Source: Deltaproteobacteria bacterium UBA5329 | Lineage (GTDB): Bacteria > Desulfobacterota > Syntrophorhabdia > Syntrophorhabdales > Syntrophorhabdaceae | Direction: 5' to 3' | Length of the DNA: 26,914 nucleotides | Assembly: GCA_002408185.1 (NCBI GenBank) | Contig: DHQV01000105.1 | Span: 10,169-37,082, forward strand | Shown: piece after piece, positions 22,631 through 26,914 of the stretch | Numbering within the stretch: the stretch's first letter is position 1 | How the letters are laid out: each line of letters begins with the position of its first letter | Position numbers and translations under genes: made by a program | The notes under the pieces: model-generated | What the model was told of the DNA's origin: nothing | The model's database searches: none | What the model saw: the letters and a program-made list of their open reading frames with translations, nothing else

Positions 22631-24412
22631 TTATCGCGGGATGGGTGCGGTACAGTATTGTATCTTCTGCTCCTGTTCCGGGAGCTTTATCACGTCGGAC
22701 GGACATGTCGATGCACACAGGCCACATGCAACGCACGCATCCTCGTTTATGTGCGCTTTCGGGACGCCGGTGCTCACTATAGGGCCAAAGATGGAGACCT
22801 GCGTGTCGGTGATCGTCATATCTATGGCCTTCTGGGGACAGGCATCCTTGCAGGAACCGCACCCGCTGCAGCGCTCTTCTTCCATGGTCGGATAGAGGCG
22901 CTCCTCTTCCCTGTCGAGAATGATCTCGCCTATGGCGCCCAGGACCTCGCGGGGCTTCCAGCGTTTATCACGCGGATGGCGCAGAAACCCGACATGATAT
23001 TTTTTGCGGCTCCAGCGTGTGGGGTTCCAGCGCAGCTGTGGCTCGGAACGGTACACGGAAAGGAATTCACGCCCTTCGAAATTCCCGGTATAATCATTGA
23101 AATAGATAATATGGTCCACGTCGAAAGAAAGATCCTTTTCGCCGCCCTTAACCGCAAAACTGCCGTTTGCGACAGCGAAGGACTGGCCCTCCTCGAGGTT
23201 GATGACGATGACCCCCTCGCGCCGGGCCTTTTCAAAGGTCAACTCATCGTACGATGGCATAACGATGTTTTTCGTTACGATATACACGGTCTTTCCCGCC
23301 TGCTTCAATGTTCGGGCCGCCTCGACGAAACGTGCCGACATGTATTCATAGAACATGGCATCGCCCGGGTCGTCCGTGCCGAGATAGAAGGCACAGGATG
23401 CAAGATTGCCATCCGGCATTTTTATCTCCGGCGGCTCTTCATCCCACAGGAGCCCTTTATCACGGCTCTGTGCAATAAGCGGGCCCGCGTCCCTGACCGC
23501 AAGCACACCGGCACCGAAACCTGTCAGGATCGAATCCTTGATGTTCATGGGCTCGAGCGCCCCGCCACATGCGAACACACCCTCCGCATCGGTCGTAAGA
23601 GGGGTCTTTTCCGCGGCAAAACCGTACTCGTTAACCGAGAAACCGAACAGTGCGCCAAGGTGCTTCATGTCCGGATTGGGGCGAAGGCCGATGGCGAGGA
23701 CGACATAGTTGAACCGCTCTTCCTTCAGTTCCCCATCGACGAAGTACCGGACCGTGACCCCGGTCTCGTCTTCTTCGAAGTAGCGGGAATTGGCCCGGAC
23801 AAAACGGACGCCTGCATCGCGGTAGATCTTCTCGAGGTAGAATTCCTGGCCGAACAGTCTCAGGTCATTATAAAAGACGCTGATCTCCGGTTTCGCGCGC
23901 TGAAGTGTCCACTTGACCTCGCGTATCGTGTATGAGCAGCATACGGATGAACACAGCGGATACTCCTTGGACCGTGACCCGACGCACAAGAAAAACCCTA
24001 TTTTATCAAAATCTTCAGGCAATTCACCGTTGCGCTGATCGATCCTGGCATCATACTCGAGGCTCGTCAGGACCCGTTTTCCCTTATATTCCACCGGGTC
24101 GTAGGGTGAAAGGCCGGCGGCCACGATGACCCTGTCAACATTGAGGGCCTCACCATTCGTGAGCGCCACCGAAAATACGCTATGTGTCTTTTTGACGTCT
24201 TCTACAGAGGCGTCCCTGATGACGCGGAGACGGGGATCGTCCTTTATCTCGTCATAAAAAGTCTTGAACCCGATGCGGCAATTGGCGATATGCGCCATGG
24301 TCCCGCCAAGCTCGGGCGTGTTCTCGAGTATGACCGCATTGTGGCATTCCTTGAGAACGACCTTGGCCGCCGATACCCCGCTTATGCCCCCGCCTATGAT
24401 CAAAACATTCAT
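22631..24412 (-). CDS. hdrA: HdrA-like FAD/iron-sulfur protein
   Basis: This 593-residue flavoprotein belongs to the heterodisulfide reductase subunit A family. It starts directly with the FAD-binding GGGISG motif (MNVLIIGGGISGVSA), so it lacks the N-terminal 4Fe-4S domain of methanogen HdrA. The diagnostic LCVGSRSKEYPLCSSVCC region binds the proximal cluster. A second nucleotide-binding core ends with FACGGALEPMNIKDSI. Two C-terminal 4Fe-4S ferredoxin motifs lie at 515-525 (CSGCGSCKDAC) and 560-570 (CVACGLCASTC). HdrA proteins bifurcate or confurcate electrons at FAD in many anaerobes. Its ATG overlaps the hdrB stop (ATGA), and it is the last gene of the operon. Confidence 0.92.
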   Translation of the reverse strand: MNVLIIGGGISGVSAAKVVLKECHNAVILENTPELGGTMAHIANCRIGFKTFYDEIKDDPRLRVIRDASVEDVKKTHSVFSVALTNGEALNVDRVIVAAGLSPYDPVEYKGKRVLTSLEYDARIDQRNGELPEDFDKIGFFLCVGSRSKEYPLCSSVCCSYTIREVKWTLQRAKPEISVFYNDLRLFGQEFYLEKIYRDAGVRFVRANSRYFEEDETGVTVRYFVDGELKEERFNYVVLAIGLRPNPDMKHLGALFGFSVNEYGFAAEKTPLTTDAEGVFACGGALEPMNIKDSILTGFGAGVLAVRDAGPLIAQSRDKGLLWDEEPPEIKMPDGNLASCAFYLGTDDPGDAMFYEYMSARFVEAARTLKQAGKTVYIVTKNIVMPSYDELTFEKARREGVIVINLEEGQSFAVANGSFAVKGGEKDLSFDVDHIIYFNDYTGNFEGREFLSVYRSEPQLRWNPTRWSRKKYHVGFLRHPRDKRWKPREVLGAIGEIILDREEERLYPTMEEERCSGCGSCKDACPQKAIDMTITDTQVSIFGPIVSTGVPKAHINEDACVACGLCASTCPSDVIKLPEQEQKIQYCTAPIPR

Positions 24413-25089
24413 AATACGCTCTTATCTCCCATGATGTGAAGGAGGAGGTCCGTAAAGTATATGACCTTCCGTTCCCCCGAAAAGGTTTTCAGCGCCATGT
24501 GACACAGAGGGCAGAACACGACGAGCGTGCCCCTTGACTTTTCGAGGATAATGCCGGACAACTTCTCGGTAACGGATTTGTCGATAAATATCTGGTTGCC
24601 TCCGCAGCAGCGGTCTTTCGCTGCTTCGCCCGCGACCTCCCCGCCGAACCGGGCAATCGTATCCTCCATGATGTTCTTGTTGCGTAGCGCAGTCTCTCTC
24701 GGTCGCAGGAGGATACACCCGTAGTACGGGGTAAACACCTGACCTTTCAGGTCCCTGCCCTGTTTCATCCATGCGAAAAACGATTCGTCAAAGATATCGA
24801 GAGGGTGAATAACGCCGAACTCGTATGCCTCGTCGGCTTCCTTGAGGTTCTTGTAGCACGCCGGACACGGCGCAACGATTTCGTGAAAATGTCCCCGTGC
24901 CTTTTCGAGGTTCTTCTTCGAGAAGTTTAGCAGTTCATTTCGGTCGCCGTACTCGAATGCGCCGCAGCAGTTCCAATCCGGAATCTCTTTCACGCTATGT
25001 CCCGCCCTGGCAAATATCTGTTTAATGCCCTTATCGAGTTTATGTGCCGATCCTGTCAGCGAGCAGCCGGGATAATAACCGTATTCCAT
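24409..25089 (-). CDS. hdrB: HdrB-like protein with two CCG domains
   Basis: The ATG at 25089 is chosen because AGGA lies eight bases upstream and the protein then starts MEYGYYPGCS, the normal N-terminus of this family; the longer frame would overlap hdrC. The 226-residue product has both cysteine-rich CCG domains intact: PGCS, NCCG and CPAC in the first, and YGC, RCCGG and CPLC in the second. In HdrB these bind two noncubane [4Fe-4S] clusters that reduce a disulfide or an unknown acceptor. It is shorter than the roughly 290-residue methanogen HdrB. The physiological acceptor here is unknown. It follows hdrC by two bases. Confidence 0.9.
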   Translation of the reverse strand: MEYGYYPGCSLTGSAHKLDKGIKQIFARAGHSVKEIPDWNCCGAFEYGDRNELLNFSKKNLEKARGHFHEIVAPCPACYKNLKEADEAYEFGVIHPLDIFDESFFAWMKQGRDLKGQVFTPYYGCILLRPRETALRNKNIMEDTIARFGGEVAGEAAKDRCCGGNQIFIDKSVTEKLSGIILEKSRGTLVVFCPLCHMALKTFSGERKVIYFTDLLLHIMGDKSVL

Positions 25090-25091
25090 CT

Positions 25092-25550
25092 TCAGGTCCT
25101 TTTTACCTTGTGCGGCAGGTGAAACCCCATGTATTCCATCCATCGCCCCATGTGCTGTATGTATCCGCCTTTCAAAAGGAACGGCACCGCTTTCATCAGG
25201 ACGTACGGTTCATAGACCCGCCCAAAGAGCGCAACCGATCCCTTGAATGCCTTTTCAAACGGCGATTCGATCTTGAGTTCGTGGCGCAGCGCCCGCACGA
25301 CATCCGGAATCCGTATCTCCCACGGACAGGCACCCGTACACCGGTAACACCCCGTGCAAGACCTGACAAGCGGCTCGCCTGCCGATATCTCCCTGCCGAG
25401 GAATATCCTCTGGAGCATGTCCTGGGGGTTTGCATTGCCCGAGATATCATTGACCGAGCACACGGACGCACAGATCTTGCATCCGAGGCACACGGAAAAA
25501 TCCTGCCTCAAGTAACCGGTCAACTCTATGGCGTTATCAGTCTTCGGCAT
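25092..25550 (-). CDS. hdrC: HdrC-like 4Fe-4S protein
   Basis: This 152-residue protein has two ferredoxin-type cluster motifs: CLGCKICASVC with a following NANP-type loop, and CTGCYRCTGACPWEI. A helical C-terminal half is typical of HdrC. It would pass electrons between HdrA and HdrB in the cytoplasm; there is no haem-binding membrane domain of the HdrE type. Its start overlaps the end of the FrhB-like gene by 14 bases, and its stop is two bases before hdrB, so the three genes are co-translated. Confidence 0.9.
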   Translation of the reverse strand: MPKTDNAIELTGYLRQDFSVCLGCKICASVCSVNDISGNANPQDMLQRIFLGREISAGEPLVRSCTGCYRCTGACPWEIRIPDVVRALRHELKIESPFEKAFKGSVALFGRVYEPYVLMKAVPFLLKGGYIQHMGRWMEYMGFHLPHKVKRT

Positions 25551-26538
25551 TTTTCAGCTCATCCTCGAGAAATGTAACCATTGGTATCTGTTCGTTCGGG
25601 TCGCGCCCCGACATGTATGAAAAGATCCCCTGAAGCCTCTCCGATATGCCCTTGAAATACTTCGTTAGGGGTATTCCCTGCGGGCAGGCCTCTTCACAGG
25701 CGCCGCACCCGACACATGTCTGCGATACATGGTACATCCGTATGAGATGGAACAGCTCCTTGCCGCTCGGCATATCCGTCGAGCCGGAACGGAAGATCTT
25801 GTTGAAGAGCGCGTCGCCTTTGGGCAGGTATTCGTCGCCGTTAAAGACACAGTCGACGCAATAACAGACCGGGCACATGTCACGGCAGTTCATGCACATG
25901 ATGCAGTTGGAAAAATCTTTCGCGAACTCGGCCATATCGGTCTGAAAGGCGGCGGCGCTTTTTGACGGGGGGATCGCCATTTTTACCGTGACATCCTCCT
26001 CTGGTCCCTCGATGAGCGACAGGAATTTCCCGCCCTTCTCGGTGTACGGCAACACCCAGTACTGCCCGCTCACGTCCAGCCGGACGCCCGCGTCGCCGAC
26101 GACGCCTCTTCGCTCGCGGCAATTCGCGCATGCAAAGCGCGCCCTGTCGGGCTCCTTTCCGAGGACATCGGCATCCGGGTCGACCGGCACGCCATCCACT
26201 TTGGATGATATCGTCCCGAAACAGTCAACGGACACCGCGATGATATTCTCCGGCTCGACCTGGGAGAGCTTGACCAATTCGACATACGACCGTATCTCGC
26301 ATGGCCGGAGCACGAGGGCTATCCTGGCCCCCTTCGAAAAGAGTCTCCTTAGGTAAAGCCCGCCGTTCAGGGCAAAGATATGGTTCGTAATCGACATGTT
26401 CCCAAGGCTATCCTTGAAAACCCGGTGCCGGATCCCTGCGCTGTCCTTCTCGAAACCCATGACGAGGCAGTCTCCGCCGCTCAAGAGCTTGTTGAGGGCT
26501 CCTTCGATCTGACCGTTCGTGATCTTCTTACCGACCAT
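25537..26538 (-). CDS. FrhB/FdhB-like iron-sulfur protein
   Basis: This is a 333-residue protein. The N-terminal 200 residues resemble the coenzyme F420 hydrogenase/dehydrogenase beta-subunit family (GARIALVLRPCEIRSYVELVKLSQ; IIAVSVDCFGT; FACANCRERRGV). The C-terminal third adds two 4Fe-4S clusters: a cysteine-dense CIMCMNCRDMCPVCYCVDC segment and CVGCGACEEACPQGIPL. Such proteins occur beside Hdr subunits in anaerobes and are thought to bring in electrons from a flavin donor, NAD(P)H, formate or ferredoxin. Here FAD or F420 use cannot be read. AAGGA precedes the ATG, which overlaps the mvhD stop by 11 bases. It is the likely electron-entry subunit of the operon. Confidence 0.84.
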   Translation of the reverse strand: MVGKKITNGQIEGALNKLLSGGDCLVMGFEKDSAGIRHRVFKDSLGNMSITNHIFALNGGLYLRRLFSKGARIALVLRPCEIRSYVELVKLSQVEPENIIAVSVDCFGTISSKVDGVPVDPDADVLGKEPDRARFACANCRERRGVVGDAGVRLDVSGQYWVLPYTEKGGKFLSLIEGPEEDVTVKMAIPPSKSAAAFQTDMAEFAKDFSNCIMCMNCRDMCPVCYCVDCVFNGDEYLPKGDALFNKIFRSGSTDMPSGKELFHLIRMYHVSQTCVGCGACEEACPQGIPLTKYFKGISERLQGIFSYMSGRDPNEQIPMVTFLEDELKNAED

Positions 26539-26914
26539 TTTTCTTTTCCTTTATGTCGTTGTACATTTCCGTGACCTTCTCTACGAAGCGCCGCGCCTCG
26601 GCCGCGCTTACCCAGAAGAGGCGGAGTTTGTCCTTCATGCCGAACGCCTCGAGTTCCTCTTTCAGTGCCGCTATCTTTCTGCGGGTGAAATAGTTCCCCT
26701 TGATGAAATGGCAGTCGCCGGGATGGCATCCCGCAACGAAAACACCGTCAGCCCCTTCGAATATCGCCTTGATGACGAAGGCCGGGTCGACTCTGCTCGA
26801 ACAAGGGACCTGGATGAGCTTCACCCCCTCGGGATATTTCATCCTCAGGCTTCCCGCCATCTCGGACGCCTTGAACGTGCAGAACGAACAGGCGAAACCG
26901 ACGATCTCGGGGTT
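26528..26914 (-). CDS. mvhD: MvhD-like iron-sulfur subunit (5' truncated by window edge)
   Basis: The frame is open to the last base and 128 C-terminal residues are visible, so at most a short N-terminus is missing. The sequence follows MvhD: PEIVGFACSFCTFKASEMAG, then VPCSSRVDPAFVIKAIFEGADGVFVAGCHPGDCHF and a helical tail. The cysteines of ACSFC, PCSS and GCHPGDC would bind the [2Fe-2S] cluster that connects a donor module to HdrA. A normal Cys occupies the position where some MvhD/BamF-like proteins have selenocysteine. It heads the visible part of the operon; more subunits could lie beyond the edge. Confidence 0.9.
   Translation of the reverse strand, partial: NPEIVGFACSFCTFKASEMAGSLRMKYPEGVKLIQVPCSSRVDPAFVIKAIFEGADGVFVAGCHPGDCHFIKGNYFTRRKIAALKEELEAFGMKDKLRLFWVSAAEARRFVEKVTEMYNDIKEKKNGR

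Noticed and set aside
21332..23935. Two long open frames on the plus strand (21332-22552 and 22583-23935)
   Set aside because: They are antisense to the glycerate kinase and hdrA genes; the products show no domains and GC-rich antisense frames are common here.

Overview
The window looks like chromosomal DNA of a strictly anaerobic, aromatic-degrading bacterium, probably a Desulfobacterota member of the Syntrophorhabdus type. This is inferred from gene content, not from a marker gene. The clues are a 4-hydroxybenzoyl-CoA reductase-type molybdenum enzyme, a heterodisulfide-reductase-like electron-transfer operon, sigma-54/two-component control and a Tat-exported hemerythrin. No rRNA, tRNA, CRISPR array, transposase or phage gene was seen.

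Layout. (1) 1-1581: 3' part of a molybdopterin-binding subunit of a xanthine dehydrogenase-family enzyme, paralogous to the one at 13.4-15.7 kb. (2) 1650-5115: accessory genes: a pentapeptide-repeat protein, an exported CAP-domain protein, a 100-residue orphan, a Tat-exported hemerythrin and a TauE/SafE transporter. (3) 5297-9678, all minus strand: a PAS sensor lacking an ATPase domain, a DUF697 membrane protein, a phasin-like protein and an ABC1/UbiB kinase. (4) 9891-11559, plus strand: an exported protein of unknown family and a PhoU-like helical protein closed by a perfect terminator. (5) 11784-13361, plus strand: a thiolase-like protein without the nucleophilic cysteine, followed by its DUF35 zinc-ribbon/OB partner. 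(6) 13351-17205, minus strand: hcrB-hcrC-hcrA, with a sigma-54 promoter just upstream. (7) 17496-20402, minus strand: a soluble PAS histidine kinase and an NtrC-type sigma-54 activator. (8) 20498-22323: a small protein with a suspicious 5' end and a MOFRL glycerate 2-kinase. (9) 22631-26914, minus strand: a tightly overlapped MvhD / FrhB-like / HdrC / HdrB / HdrA operon that runs off the right edge.

How it fits together. The best-supported story is 11.8-20.4 kb. The FAD subunit carries four cysteines at 122, 138, 146 and 155 (C-x15-C-x7-C-x8-C), the extra [4Fe-4S] loop that marks 4-hydroxybenzoyl-CoA reductase within the xanthine oxidase family. That enzyme removes the para-hydroxyl of 4-hydroxybenzoyl-CoA to give benzoyl-CoA, using low-potential electrons. 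A TGGCA-N6-TGC element with exact GG-N10-GC spacing sits 35-50 bases before hcrB, and the next genes encode a GAFTGA-type activator and a cytoplasmic PAS kinase, so local sigma-54 control is likely. The thiolase-like/DUF35 pair converges on hcrA with overlapping stop codons and may supply or process an acyl-CoA of the same pathway; this is inference. The Hdr-like operon is a plausible electron module for anaerobic aromatic or acyl-CoA metabolism, but nothing in the sequence links it directly to hcr.
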